Shown here: piece by piece, positions 9,821-18,845 of the stretch
Layout: each line of letters starts with the position of its first letter
Position numbering within the stretch: the stretch's first letter is position 1
Assembly (NCBI RefSeq): GCF_000409775.1
Contig: NZ_KE332377.1
Location: forward strand, 124,001-188,000
Direction: 5' to 3'
Source: Litchfieldella anticariensis FP35 = DSM 16096
Lineage (GTDB): Bacteria > Pseudomonadota > Gammaproteobacteria > Pseudomonadales > Halomonadaceae
Length of the DNA stretch: 64,000 nucleotides
The notes under the pieces: model-generated
Told to the model about the DNA's origin: nothing
The model's database searches: none
The model's input: only the letters and a program-made list of their open reading frames with translations
Made by a program: the position numbers and the translations under genes

Positions 9821-10905
9821 CGTACGACTCACAGCGGCGGGCCCTGATCATGGCTGGAGGCACTGGAGGGCATGTGATCCCGGCTCTGTCGCTGGCCAAG
9901 GCTCTGGCCGACAAGGGCGTTCAGGTCGAGTGGCTAGGCAGTCCACGGGGTATCGAGAACCGGCTGGTGCCGGCGGCTGGTATTCCATTACATCGTATCT
10001 CTGTGGCAGGGTTGCGAGGCAAGGGAATGAGTGGTTGGGTGCTTGCACCGTTCCGGCTGATGCGAGCGGTTTGGCAGGCACGCCGTGTGATCGTCAATTA
10101 CGACCCTCAACTCGTGATTGGGCTGGGAGGCTTCGCTAGCGGTCCCGGTGGCCTAGCGGCGTGGCTAACGCGACGCCCCTTGGTGATACATGAACAGAAT
10201 GCTGTCGCGGGCCTGACTAACAAGGCCCTGGCTCGGCTAGCGAAGCGCGTTTATGCAGCGTTTCCCGATGCGTTTTCCGGTACTCGAAGTGAAGTGGTCG
10301 GCAACCCGGTTCGTGACGATATCGCGGCATTGGGTGAAAAGCCTCGCACTCAAGTAGAGATGCAGCGCCGTTTGCGCTTGCTGGTGGTGGGTGGCTCGCT
10401 GGGTGCCTTGTCACTGAACGAGACGATGCCGTTGGCTCTCTCGCGCTTGCCTGAGGCCCGTCGTCCTGAAGTGCGACACCAGGCGGGGCGTGACAAGGAT
10501 GAGGTTACCCGTCAGGCCTATAGTGAGCATGGCGTGCAAAGTGAGGTATCGGCCTTTATCGATGACATGGCAGCGGCGTACGATTGGGCCGATCTTGTCG
10601 TGTGTCGTGCGGGGGCCTTGACCGTGGCCGAGCTGGCCGCAGCGGCCAAGCCGTCCTTGCTGGTTCCATACCCGCATGCGGTGGATGATCATCAGACGGC
10701 TAACGCGCGGGTGTTGGTCGAAGCAGGCGGTGCTGAACTGATGATGCAATCCAACATGACGGCGGCTTCTCTGGCTGAGTGTCTGGAAAGGCTGCTCGAC
10801 CCTCGAATTCTTGCCACCATGGCAACGGCGGCGCGAGCCGGGGCTTGGCTCGATGCAACACAGCGCCTGGTGGACGGCTGTATGGAGACAGGTTTTGAGC
10901 GATAA
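9817..10905 (+). CDS. murG: UDP-GlcNAc:undecaprenyl-PP-MurNAc-pentapeptide GlcNAc transferase MurG
   Basis: Peripheral membrane glycosyltransferase (GT28) that converts lipid I to lipid II. The N-terminal glycine-rich loop [13 protein letters not shown], the [14 protein letters not shown] loop, [11 protein letters not shown] and the donor-side [14 protein letters not shown] are all present. The GTG start overlaps the ftsW stop by four bases and has an AAGGA site. An ATG at 9850 lies right at the first conserved strand and would be too short. Length 362 is typical. Confidence 0.96.
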   Translation: MTYDSQRRALIMAGGTGGHVIPALSLAKALADKGVQVEWLGSPRGIENRLVPAAGIPLHRISVAGLRGKGMSGWVLAPFRLMRAVWQARRVIVNYDPQLVIGLGGFASGPGGLAAWLTRRPLVIHEQNAVAGLTNKALARLAKRVYAAFPDAFSGTRSEVVGNPVRDDIAALGEKPRTQVEMQRRLRLLVVGGSLGALSLNETMPLALSRLPEARRPEVRHQAGRDKDEVTRQAYSEHGVQSEVSAFIDDMAAAYDWADLVVCRAGALTVAELAAAAKPSLLVPYPHAVDDHQTANARVLVEAGGAELMMQSNMTAASLAECLERLLDPRILATMATAARAGAWLDATQRLVDGCMETGFER

Positions 10906-12376
10906 CCAGCAAGCAGTGACGTCGTCTCGGCGACAGCGTGGGCAGGGGGCTGGCGCCTTGGGCATGCGGCGTATTCGGCGCATACATTTCGTCGGTATCG
11001 GTGGTGTCGGCATGTGTGGCATCGCTGAGGTTCTGATGAATCAGGGTTACCAGGTCGGTGGTAGTGACTTGAAGCTTTCGTCGGTGGTCGAACATCTGCG
11101 CGATTGCGGTATTCGGGTGGCTATCGGCCATGACGCCAGTAATGTCGCGGATGCCGATGTCGTGGTGGTGTCGACGGCAGTGGATCGGGACAATCCAGAA
11201 ATTCGCTGGGCTCAGGAGCATCGTGTTCCGGTAGTGCGGCGTGCCGAGATGCTAGCCGAGTTGATGCGTTTCCGACACGGTATCGCCGTGGCTGGCACGC
11301 ATGGCAAGACCACCACGACCAGCATTACGGCGACCTTGTTGGCCGAAGCCGGTCTCGACCCAACGTTCGTGATCGGTGGCCGCTTGACTAGTGCCGGCAC
11401 CAATGCCCGTCTTGGTGAAGGGGATTATCTGGTTGCCGAAGCTGACGAGTCAGATGCTTCCTTTTTACACCTGCAGCCCATGGTAGCCATTGTCACCAAT
11501 ATCGATGCTGACCACATGGCGACTTATGGCGGTGACTTCGAGCGACTCAAGGGCACCTTCATCGAATTCCTTCACAACCTGCCATTCTATGGGCTGGCGG
11601 TGCTGTGCATCGACGATGAACATGTACGCGGGCTGCTTGAGCAAGTACACCGACAGTTCGTCACCTACGGCTTCAGCGAGGATGCCGATTACCGCATTGT
11701 CGATTTCACTCAAGTGGCGGGTGAGGTACGGTTCACGGCCTTGCGTCCCGATGGTATGACGCCTCTGGAAGTGCGTCTTGCCATGCCGGGAAAGCACAAT
11801 GCCTTGAATGCCTTGGCGGCGATCGCCGTTGCCTGTGATGCGGGCATCGATGATGACGCCATCTTGCGTGGTCTAGCCGGTTTCGCTGGAGTGGGTCGGC
11901 GCTTCCAGGTGCACGGCGAATTTGCCGCGCCTATCGGACAGGGCGAGGTGATGCTGGTCGATGACTACGGCCACCACCCCCGGGAAGTGGAGATGGTCAT
12001 CAAGGCGGTGCGCGCCGGTTGGCCGGAGCGGCGCCTGGTAATGGTCTACCAGCCGCATCGTTACACTCGTACTCGAGATCTCTACGAGGACTTCGTCAAG
12101 GTGTTGTCTGGGGTCGATACACTGTTGCTATTGGATGTCTATAGTGCCGGTGAAGCATCCATCCCCGGTGCTGAGGGGCGTACCTTGGCGGGCTCGATTC
12201 GTCAGCGTGGGCAAGTCGATCCGTTGTTCGTCGAAAGCAAGGCGGAGTTGCCGGACCTGCTGGCTCGGGTATTGCGCCCCGGCGATATTCTGATTACTCA
12301 GGGCGCCGGTGATGTGGGTGGGATCTCCTTACGCCTGGCACAGGCTCAATTGAAACTCGATGAGGTGGTCCTATGA
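10895..12376 (+). CDS. murC: UDP-MurNAc:L-alanine ligase MurC
   Basis: First Mur ligase, adding L-alanine to UDP-MurNAc. The Rossmann segment [16 protein letters not shown] and ATP loop GTHGKTTT (residues 134-141) are clear. Start choice is uncertain. A TTG at 10895 follows a GGAGACAGG ribosome site, overlaps the end of murG and gives 493 residues; the first sensible ATG is at 10964 (470 residues) and lacks a good site. I prefer TTG because of the ribosome site, and pseudomonad MurC also has a short N-terminal extension before MRRIRRIHF. The stop overlaps ddlB. Confidence 0.93.
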   Translation: MSDNQQAVTSSRRQRGQGAGALGMRRIRRIHFVGIGGVGMCGIAEVLMNQGYQVGGSDLKLSSVVEHLRDCGIRVAIGHDASNVADADVVVVSTAVDRDNPEIRWAQEHRVPVVRRAEMLAELMRFRHGIAVAGTHGKTTTTSITATLLAEAGLDPTFVIGGRLTSAGTNARLGEGDYLVAEADESDASFLHLQPMVAIVTNIDADHMATYGGDFERLKGTFIEFLHNLPFYGLAVLCIDDEHVRGLLEQVHRQFVTYGFSEDADYRIVDFTQVAGEVRFTALRPDGMTPLEVRLAMPGKHNALNALAAIAVACDAGIDDDAILRGLAGFAGVGRRFQVHGEFAAPIGQGEVMLVDDYGHHPREVEMVIKAVRAGWPERRLVMVYQPHRYTRTRDLYEDFVKVLSGVDTLLLLDVYSAGEASIPGAEGRTLAGSIRQRGQVDPLFVESKAELPDLLARVLRPGDILITQGAGDVGGISLRLAQAQLKLDEVVL

Positions 12377-13305
12377 GCCAACAAGTGACAGGGCAACCTG
12401 ATTATGGGCGTGTGGTTGTCGTCTATGGTGGTGATTCCGCCGAACGTGAGGTGTCGCTGATCAGTGGCAGTGCAGTGTTGGCTTCGCTTCAGCGCAGTGG
12501 TGTCGATGTGCATGGCTACGACCTGGCAATTGGTGGTCTTGCTGGTCTGGAGGCTTTGCAACCGGACCGTATCTTCATCGCTCTGCATGGCAGGGGAGGT
12601 GAGGATGGTGCTCTGCAAGGAGCGCTCGAGCTGCTCAGGATTCCCTATACTGGCAGCGGTGTGCTGGCTTCAGCGCTGGGCATGGATAAGTTACGTACCA
12701 AGCAGGTTTGGCAGGCACTGGGATTGCCGACGCCGGAAAGTATGATTCTTGGTGCTGAGGCGGATTGGTCGGGTGTGTGCGAGTCGCTAGGGTTGCCCTT
12801 GATCGTCAAGCCAGTGCATGAGGGATCCACGCTTGGCATCAGTATTGTCGATAGTCGAGAGTCTCTTGAGGCGGCTTATCGGCAAGCAGCACAGTATGAT
12901 GCCTTGGTGATGGCTGAGCGGTTCATCGAAGGAGCGGAATACACGGTGTCGCTATTGGGTGACAGGGTGTTGCCAGCGATTCGGGTCGAAGTACCGAATG
13001 GTTTCTACGACTATGAAGCCAAGTACTTATCCAGTGAAACTCTCTACCATTTGCCATGTGGCCTGACAAGCATCGAGGAGAACGAATTGGGTGCCTTGTG
13101 TCGCCACGCTTTTGCTGCTATCGGCGGCCACGGATGGGGGCGTGTGGACGTGATGCGTGATGCCGAAGGACAGTTCTGGTTATTGGAAGTCAACACCATT
13201 CCTGGTATGACCGATCACAGCCTGGTTCCACAGTCGGCTGCTTATGCCGGGCTGGATTTCGACGCACTGGTACTTGCCATTCTCGATACCTCTTTGGAAG
13301 CCTGA
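12373..13305 (+). CDS. ddlB: D-alanine:D-alanine ligase DdlB
   Basis: ATP-grasp enzyme that makes D-Ala-D-Ala for MurF. The product is 310 residues, matching E. coli DdlB. Visible signatures are [17 protein letters not shown] at the N-terminus, [14 protein letters not shown], the lysine-containing [14 protein letters not shown] loop and the metal-binding [14 protein letters not shown]. The start overlaps the murC stop by four bases, and ftsQ follows after six bases. Confidence 0.96.
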   Translation: MSQQVTGQPDYGRVVVVYGGDSAEREVSLISGSAVLASLQRSGVDVHGYDLAIGGLAGLEALQPDRIFIALHGRGGEDGALQGALELLRIPYTGSGVLASALGMDKLRTKQVWQALGLPTPESMILGAEADWSGVCESLGLPLIVKPVHEGSTLGISIVDSRESLEAAYRQAAQYDALVMAERFIEGAEYTVSLLGDRVLPAIRVEVPNGFYDYEAKYLSSETLYHLPCGLTSIEENELGALCRHAFAAIGGHGWGRVDVMRDAEGQFWLLEVNTIPGMTDHSLVPQSAAYAGLDFDALVLAILDTSLEA

Positions 13306-13311
13306 TCTTTC

Positions 13312-14040
13312 ATGTCCGCACTGCGTGGCTCCTTACCGGGTCTGATACTGCTGCTGGTGTTGTTGGTGGCCGGTGGCCGTGCCTTGTGGTTGTGGCTCGA
13401 CCGACCTATCGAGCGAGTCTCGATCCGTGGCGATCTGACTTATGTCAGCGCTGCCTATTTGCGAGAAGAGCTTTCTCCTCTCGTTCAAGGTGAAACCTGG
13501 CTCTCGGTGAGTCTTAGTGAGTTGCGTCACAGTGCTCGTGAAATCGAGTGGCTGGCCGAAGTAAGGGTGTCACGGGAGTGGCCCAATGCGCTTTCCTTTG
13601 AACTAGTGGAACAGAAGCCTGTTGCGCGTTGGAATGACACCTTTCTGCTCAATCCTAAAGGCGAGCCCTTTGCTTTTGCGCCGATCTCTCCCCCTCCTGA
13701 TCTTCCTGATCTGGCAGGTCCTGAAGGAAGCGGTGCTGAAGTTTTGGCATATTATGATTATCTTCAACCTCGCTTTTCTGATTTGGGGTTAACGGTTACT
13801 CAATTACGTCTTGAGGCGCGAGGGGCTTGGCGTTTCCAAGTTGATGATAGTGTCTGGGTCATGCTGGGACGTAATGATCGTAATGCTCGGTTGTCGCGTT
13901 TACATGCTGCATGGCAACGACAGCTTGGTACGCAGGCGTCGCAAATTCGCTACATCGATCTACGTTATCCCAATGGGGTGGCCGTGGCCTGGCATGGTGA
14001 AACCGACGCTGGAGAAGTCGTCGAGACAGAAGGTTCTTGA
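13312..14040 (+). CDS. ftsQ: Cell division protein FtsQ
   Basis: Bitopic divisome protein that scaffolds FtsB and FtsL. The 242-residue product has one membrane segment at about residues 8-27, then a POTRA-like region (SIRGDLTYVSAAYLREELSP) and a beta domain containing VEQKPVARW. It is a little shorter than E. coli FtsQ (276) because of a short cytoplasmic N-terminus. The second half of the gene uses many A/T-ending codons, so it is visibly more AT-rich than the Mur genes. Confidence 0.94.
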   Translation: MSALRGSLPGLILLLVLLVAGGRALWLWLDRPIERVSIRGDLTYVSAAYLREELSPLVQGETWLSVSLSELRHSAREIEWLAEVRVSREWPNALSFELVEQKPVARWNDTFLLNPKGEPFAFAPISPPPDLPDLAGPEGSGAEVLAYYDYLQPRFSDLGLTVTQLRLEARGAWRFQVDDSVWVMLGRNDRNARLSRLHAAWQRQLGTQASQIRYIDLRYPNGVAVAWHGETDAGEVVETEGS

Positions 14041-14159
14041 GGTGTTTTCTTGATCCGGTACCCGCCAATCAGGCCGTATGGGTGTTTCTTTTGGATAAAA
14101 ACCCCCGTATTCTGACATATGTTTTCTAATTGGGCTGGTGAAACAACCCTAGTTGTTCC

Positions 14160-14165
14160 TATAAT
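14160..14165 (+). promoter_or_regulatory. Candidate -10 element upstream of ftsA
   Basis: A perfect TATAAT lies 71 bases before the ftsA start, inside an AT-rich 196-base gap between ftsQ and ftsA. The -35 side is poor: TGGTGA at an 18-base spacing is the best I can see. The gap shows that ftsA and ftsZ can be transcribed apart from the upstream mur genes. Confidence 0.4.
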
Positions 14166-14236
14166 TGGCTCAATGTCTTATTGTGCCTTTAAATGGACTG
14201 TGAACCCGGATTAAGATTGAGGAGTAACCCCGACCC

Positions 14237-15511
14237 ATGGCAGGACAATATAATGCTTCCAATATGGTAGTCGGGCTGGATATCGGAACATCCAAGGTCG
14301 TGGCGATCGTGGGTCAACCTACCGACGATGGCGGAATTGAAATTGCAGGCATTGGCTCTCACCCTTCGCGCGGTATGAAGAAAGGAGTGGTCATCAATAT
14401 TGAGTCGACCGTGCAATCGATTCAGCGTGCCGTGGAAGAAGCCGAGCTGATGGCCGGCTGTGATATTCACTCAGTATATGTCGGCGTAGCCGGCAGCCAT
14501 ATCAGTTCCATGAATTCCGATGGGGTGGTGGCGATCAAGGATCGTGAAGTCTCGCCGTCGGACATCGAAAGAGTCATCGATTCGGCCCGGGCGCGTGCCA
14601 TCTCCGAAGGCCAGCGGGTGTTGCATGTGCTTCCTCAGGAGTTCGCCATCGATACTCAAGAGGGTATCCGCGAGCCTTTAGGTATGTCCGGAGTGCGTCT
14701 TGAGGCTCGTGTGCATTTGGTGACGGCAGCGCTCAATGCCGTGCAGAATATCGAAAAATGTGTGCGTCGCTGTGGTCTTGAAGTCGATGCCATCATACTC
14801 GAGCAACTGGCTTCGAGCCACGCGGTACTCACCGAGGACGAGCGTGAACTGGGCGTTTGTATGGTGGATATTGGCGGAGGAACGACCGATATTGCGGTAT
14901 TCACCGAGGGAGCTATCCGGCATACTGCCGTGATTCCCATTGCTGGCGACCAGGTAACCAATGACATTGCCATGGCATTACGTACGCCCACGCAATATGC
15001 CGAGGATATTAAGGTCAAGTATGCCTGTGCGCTGACACAGCTTGCTTCCAGTGATGAGATGATCAAGGTGCCTAGCGTCGGCGATCGGCCGGCCCGGGAT
15101 CTGTCGCGACAGTCCCTGGCCGAGGTCGTCGAACCGCGTTACGAAGAGCTTTTTACCCTTGTGCGGGAAGAGTTGCGTCGTAGCGGCTATGAGGACTTGG
15201 TAGCTGCGGGTGTGGTATTGACCGGCGGCACTGCACGTATGGAAGGCGTGGTCGAATTGGCCGAGGAGATCTTCCATATGCCAGTGCGCATTGCCTGCCC
15301 GCAGAATGTACGTGGCTTAGCCGATGTGGTCCGCAACCCGATTTATTCCACCGGTGTGGGTTTGCTACATTATGGAATGCGTGACGCCAGGCTCGGGCAT
15401 GGCCGCGTAGTATCGGCTCAGCCGAAGAGGGAGGACGTCTCCCGGCGTGGGTTCATGGAAGGTATTCCGGCGCTGGACAAGATCAAGGGCTGGTTCAAAG
15501 GAAATTTCTGA
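14237..15511 (+). CDS. ftsA: Cell division protein FtsA
   Basis: Actin-like ATPase that tethers FtsZ to the membrane and recruits later divisome proteins. The 424-residue product has VGLDIGTSKVVAIVG (phosphate-1 loop), a 1C insertion domain after IKDREVSP, MVDIGGGTTDIAVF (phosphate-2) and VLTGGTARMEGV (adenosine motif). The C-terminal GIPALDKIKGWFKGNF is the expected amphipathic membrane-targeting helix. A GAGGAG site lies about 12 bases before the ATG. Confidence 0.97.
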   Translation: MAGQYNASNMVVGLDIGTSKVVAIVGQPTDDGGIEIAGIGSHPSRGMKKGVVINIESTVQSIQRAVEEAELMAGCDIHSVYVGVAGSHISSMNSDGVVAIKDREVSPSDIERVIDSARARAISEGQRVLHVLPQEFAIDTQEGIREPLGMSGVRLEARVHLVTAALNAVQNIEKCVRRCGLEVDAIILEQLASSHAVLTEDERELGVCMVDIGGGTTDIAVFTEGAIRHTAVIPIAGDQVTNDIAMALRTPTQYAEDIKVKYACALTQLASSDEMIKVPSVGDRPARDLSRQSLAEVVEPRYEELFTLVREELRRSGYEDLVAAGVVLTGGTARMEGVVELAEEIFHMPVRIACPQNVRGLADVVRNPIYSTGVGLLHYGMRDARLGHGRVVSAQPKREDVSRRGFMEGIPALDKIKGWFKGNF

Positions 15512-15544
15512 CAGGGGCCGCAAGCGGTCCAGGAGACGGGGCTT

Positions 15545-16708
15545 ATGTTCGAACTGGTAGATAACGCACCCTCAAGCAGCGCGGTCATCAAGGTGATCGG
15601 TGTAGGCGGCGGCGGTGGTAATGCCGTCAATCACATGGTGGAAAGCAGCATCGAAGGCGTGGAGTTCATCTGCGCTAATACCGATGCGCAAGCACTGAAA
15701 CGTGTGGCGGCCAAGACCGTTCTTCAACTTGGCAGCGAAATCACCAAGGGGCTGGGCGCTGGCGCTAATCCCGAGGTTGGTCGCCAGGCGGCGATGGAGG
15801 ACCGTGAGCGGATTGCCGAACTGATCAATGGCGCCGACATGGTATTCATTACCGCTGGCATGGGGGGCGGTACCGGTACCGGTGGTGCTCCGGTAGTGGC
15901 TCAGGTAGCCAAGGAGTTGGGAATCCTTACCGTGGCCGTGGTCACACGTCCTTTCCCCTTCGAAGGGCCCAAACGCATGCGCGCCGCCGAAGAGGGGATG
16001 AAGGAGCTCTCCGAGCATGTGGACTCCCTGATCACTATCCCTAATGAAAAGTTGCTGGCCGTGCTGGGCAAGAATGCCAGCCTGCTGACGGCATTTAGTG
16101 CTGCCAACGATGTTCTGTTGGGCGCTGTGCAGGGTATCGCCGAGTTGATCACCAGCCCGGGCATCATCAACGTTGACTTTGCCGACGTGCGTACCGTGAT
16201 GTCCGAGATGGGGATGGCAATGATGGGTACTGGCGGCGCTACCGGTGAGAATCGGGCGCGTGAAGCCGCTGAGAAAGCGATTCGCAGCCCCTTGTTGGAA
16301 GACATCGACCTGCATGGTGCGCGTGGCATTCTGGTCAATATCACCGCTGGTCCCGATCTCTCCATTGGTGAGTTCAACGATGTCGGTGCCACTGTCCAGG
16401 AGTTCGCTTCTCAAGATGCCACCATCGTCGTAGGGACATCGATCGACATGGAAATGTCCGACGAGCTCCGAGTGACGGTGGTGGCCGCTGGTCTCGAAGG
16501 ACGTCAGCAGAAAGCTGCGCCTCGTGAAAGCGTCGCCAAGCGGCCTGAGCCTACGGACTACCGCAAGCTGCAGCAGCCGACGGTGATGCGCCAGCAGGCT
16601 GCCAAGGCTGAGCAAGAGAGTCCCGCGGCAAGGGCTGACAAACGCAAGTCTCAGGAGTTGGATGACTACCTCGACATCCCGGCATTTTTGCGTCGCCAGG
16701 CCGATTGA
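15545..16708 (+). CDS. ftsZ: Cell division GTPase FtsZ
   Basis: Tubulin-like GTPase forming the Z ring. The GTP-binding tubulin signature [11 protein letters not shown] is present, as are [14 protein letters not shown] at the N-terminus and the T7-loop region [12 protein letters not shown] variable linker (about residues 320-370) leads to the conserved C-terminal peptide [15 protein letters not shown], which binds FtsA and ZipA. Length 387. An AGGAGA ribosome site precedes the ATG. No terminator is visible before lpxC. Confidence 0.98.
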   Translation: MFELVDNAPSSSAVIKVIGVGGGGGNAVNHMVESSIEGVEFICANTDAQALKRVAAKTVLQLGSEITKGLGAGANPEVGRQAAMEDRERIAELINGADMVFITAGMGGGTGTGGAPVVAQVAKELGILTVAVVTRPFPFEGPKRMRAAEEGMKELSEHVDSLITIPNEKLLAVLGKNASLLTAFSAANDVLLGAVQGIAELITSPGIINVDFADVRTVMSEMGMAMMGTGGATGENRAREAAEKAIRSPLLEDIDLHGARGILVNITAGPDLSIGEFNDVGATVQEFASQDATIVVGTSIDMEMSDELRVTVVAAGLEGRQQKAAPRESVAKRPEPTDYRKLQQPTVMRQQAAKAEQESPAARADKRKSQELDDYLDIPAFLRRQAD

Positions 16709-16750
16709 TCGAAGCTATCGGGGAAATAGGGATCGCCGGGTATCATTTTT

Positions 16751-16779
16751 TTGTTAAAACGCTCGTTCGCTGTTATAGT
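16751..16779 (+). promoter_or_regulatory. lpxC promoter (sigma-70 type)
   Basis: TTGTTA at 16751-16756 and TATAGT at 16774-16779 are separated by exactly 17 bases, placing transcription start near 16786, about 35 bases before the lpxC ATG. An imperfect inverted repeat (CGTTCGC, 7 bases, GTGAACG at 16764-16784) straddles the -10, and a perfect palindrome GATAATT-A-AATTATC (16791-16805) follows at the start of the mRNA. Both could be regulatory. Confidence 0.65.
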
Positions 16780-16820
16780 GAACGGTGTTTGATAATTAAA
16801 TTATCACCTGGCGGTAACTC

Positions 16821-17732
16821 ATGATTAGACAACGAACGCTCAAGAACACCATTCGTGCGACGGGGGTGGGCCTGCATTCCGGTGAGAAGGTCTATCTGAC
16901 GTTGCGTCCGGCCCCTGTGAATACCGGCATCATCTTCGTGCGCACCGATCTCGATCCTGAGGTGCGCATTGCTGCACGTGCGGAGAACGTCACTGACACG
17001 ACGTTATGCACGGCACTTTCGCAAGATGGCGTCAAGGTGGCGACCGTTGAGCACCTGATGTCAGCTTTTGCTGGCTTGGGTATCGATAATGCCTTTGTCG
17101 ATGTCAGCGCCCCTGAGGTGCCGATCATGGATGGCAGTGCCGGTCCTTTTGTGTTTCTCATCCAATCGGCGGGAATCGAAGAGCAAAGCGCGGCCAAGAA
17201 ATTCATTCGCATCAAGCGCGAGATTGTGGTCCGCGAGGGTGATAAGGAGGCAATCTTCCTGCCGCACAATGGCTTCAAGGTCTCTTTCGCCATCGACTTT
17301 GATCACCCAGTCATCGAGCTGCAGAAGCAAAGCGCCGTGGTCGATTTCTCCACTACCTCTTTCGTCAAGGAGGTTTCTCGGGCGCGAACGTTCGGTTTTA
17401 TGCGCGATCTTGAGTTCCTGCGCTCTCACAATCTGGCTTTGGGTGGTAGTTTGGACAATGCCATTGTCGTTGACGACTACCGCATCGTGAATGAGGGTGG
17501 GTTGCGCTACGATGACGAATTCGTCAAGCACAAGGTGCTTGACGCCATTGGTGATCTCTACCAATTAGGACATAGCCTGATTGGCGAGTTCCGTGGTGTG
17601 AAATCGGGGCATGCACTCAACAATCAACTGTGCCGGGCCGTGCTGGCACAACCGGATGCCTGGGAAGTCGTCACTTTCGAGGATGAGTCACAGCGAGCTC
17701 CGATCTCCTACGCTGCTCCTGCCATGGTTTAA
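16821..17732 (+). CDS. lpxC: UDP-3-O-acyl-GlcNAc deacetylase LpxC
   Basis: Zinc enzyme for the committed step of lipid A synthesis. Zinc ligands are all visible: His78 in [14 protein letters not shown], and His237 and Asp241 in [28 protein letters not shown] follows with the catalytic His region. The 303-residue length is standard. The C-terminus ends in APAMV; the tail that FtsH recognises in E. coli is not obviously conserved. It has its own promoter and is followed by a terminator. Confidence 0.98.
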   Translation: MIRQRTLKNTIRATGVGLHSGEKVYLTLRPAPVNTGIIFVRTDLDPEVRIAARAENVTDTTLCTALSQDGVKVATVEHLMSAFAGLGIDNAFVDVSAPEVPIMDGSAGPFVFLIQSAGIEEQSAAKKFIRIKREIVVREGDKEAIFLPHNGFKVSFAIDFDHPVIELQKQSAVVDFSTTSFVKEVSRARTFGFMRDLEFLRSHNLALGGSLDNAIVVDDYRIVNEGGLRYDDEFVKHKVLDAIGDLYQLGHSLIGEFRGVKSGHALNNQLCRAVLAQPDAWEVVTFEDESQRAPISYAAPAMV

Positions 17733-17778
17733 GGGAGGCTAAGGTTTAAGAAGCTTATTCCTCTTGCGCCAGGTTCTG

Positions 17779-17807
17779 ACGCCACCTCTAGTCGGGGTGG
17801 CGTTTTT
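17779..17807 (+). terminator. Rho-independent terminator after lpxC
   Basis: ACGCCACC (17779-17786) pairs with GGTGGCGT (17796-17803) around a 9-base loop, followed by a run of T. It closes the dcw-lpxC transcript. The convergent DUF721 gene ends just beyond it but has no T-run on its own strand here. Confidence 0.85.
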
Positions 17808-17809
17808 CG

Positions 17810-18277
17810 TTATTCGGTGTCATGCGGTTCGGCGTGTGAGGCAAGGCGTTCCAGGGCTTGTTTGAGACGAGGGTTATCGATATCGCGAGCGCAACTCGAG
17901 AGTTCATCAGCTGCATGGGTGGGTAGATGGCGAACGCACCGGGCTGGGGTCTTGAGGGGGCGAACCGGTCGGACTTTGAAGTGGAATCCCAATACGGCTT
18001 CGAACTCACGATGCTGGTGCAGCAGTGCCAGCAGGCGAGATTGTTCATATCGCAACCAGGTCAGCCATACGGCACGGTCGGTGATCAGGGTGAGCTTACC
18101 TTCACGGTATCCACCGACAAAGACGTGTGGACGGACTTCTTCGGGGAGGTGTGTACGTAGCTCGTGTTGAGCGTGCTCGATCAATGAGGCCATGCGCATC
18201 AGGCCTTTGAGTTCGCCATTGCCCGACAGCAATGCTGACATGGGCTGGGCGCGGAAACGCTTAACCTTTATACTCAT
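17810..18277 (-). CDS. DciA-like protein (DUF721)
   Basis: DUF721 protein; members named DciA interact with and help load the replicative helicase DnaB in bacteria without DnaC or DnaI. The 155-residue product has the family core at about residues 20-95, including LPEEVRPHVFVGGYREGKLT and the DRAVWLTWLRYEQSRLL segment, which resembles the KH-like DciA fold. The C-terminal 50 residues are variable. Its position between lpxC and secA on the opposite strand matches pseudomonads. The role is inferred from the family. Confidence 0.8.
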   Translation of the reverse strand: MSIKVKRFRAQPMSALLSGNGELKGLMRMASLIEHAQHELRTHLPEEVRPHVFVGGYREGKLTLITDRAVWLTWLRYEQSRLLALLHQHREFEAVLGFHFKVRPVRPLKTPARCVRHLPTHAADELSSCARDIDNPRLKQALERLASHAEPHDTE

Positions 18278-18380
18278 GTGCTTGCCCTTAAGGTGCCAAT
18301 CAACGACAGGCCATTGGCCGAAGAGCGATGACGAGCGCAGATATACAAAAGCCTAGCATGTCCAGGAGCCTGCCAACAGC

Positions 18381-18758
18381 ATGATGGAAACAGACCACGC
18401 GACAGCTGCAGTATCCGATGCCAGTGGGCCACTAATGGCACACCGCCGGGCTCGCTCTCGTTGGCTGCTGGCCGGTTTGTTGGTCAGTTGCTTGTTGCCG
18501 GCCGGGCTGGTCGCGGGAGACTCTGCTCGTCATGCCGAGCGTATCGTACAAATCTGCCTGTTCGCGCCGGATGTGATTCGGGCCGAGTCGCGACGAGTGG
18601 CCTGGCGAAGGCGCTGGCTTCCGTGGAAAAGGTCGTTGTGGAACTTCCGGCGCCAACGCGTCTCACGCTGCTTGCCTCCCTTTCAGCGGTTCTGTGCCGC
18701 TCATGACGTCCTGACTCGTCGAGGTCCTCCCGCCTGCTCAACCGGTATCGTTTCGTGA
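18381..18758 (+). CDS. Short secretory ORF upstream of secA, reading frame disturbed
   Basis: I do not recognise a family. This frame encodes a convincing signal-type start: basic residues, then WLLAGLLVSCLLPAGLVAG, probably from the ATG at 18438. After about residue 75 the composition becomes Arg/Trp/Cys-rich and implausible, while the frame ending at 18706 becomes protein-like (GLAKALASVEKVVVELPAPT, LTLLASLSAVL). A third frame then looks coding ([20 protein letters not shown]) until it enters secA. This suggests a small exported or membrane protein damaged by two frameshifts. Its place directly before secA recalls secM, and this frame ends with RRGPPAC, but that likeness is weak. Confidence 0.25.
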   Translation: MMETDHATAAVSDASGPLMAHRRARSRWLLAGLLVSCLLPAGLVAGDSARHAERIVQICLFAPDVIRAESRRVAWRRRWLPWKRSLWNFRRQRVSRCLPPFQRFCAAHDVLTRRGPPACSTGIVS

Positions 18759-18845
18759 TGGCGCGCTAGCGTCACATGCCGATCGGACGTCCTTCTATCG
18801 AGCCGTCCGATGTGTTCTCAGGCAATCAAGTTACTGGACCTATTC

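Noticed and set aside
15572-16615. 347-residue minus-strand frame opposite ftsZ
   Set aside because: His/Gly-rich shadow of ftsZ caused by its codon use; no ribosome site.
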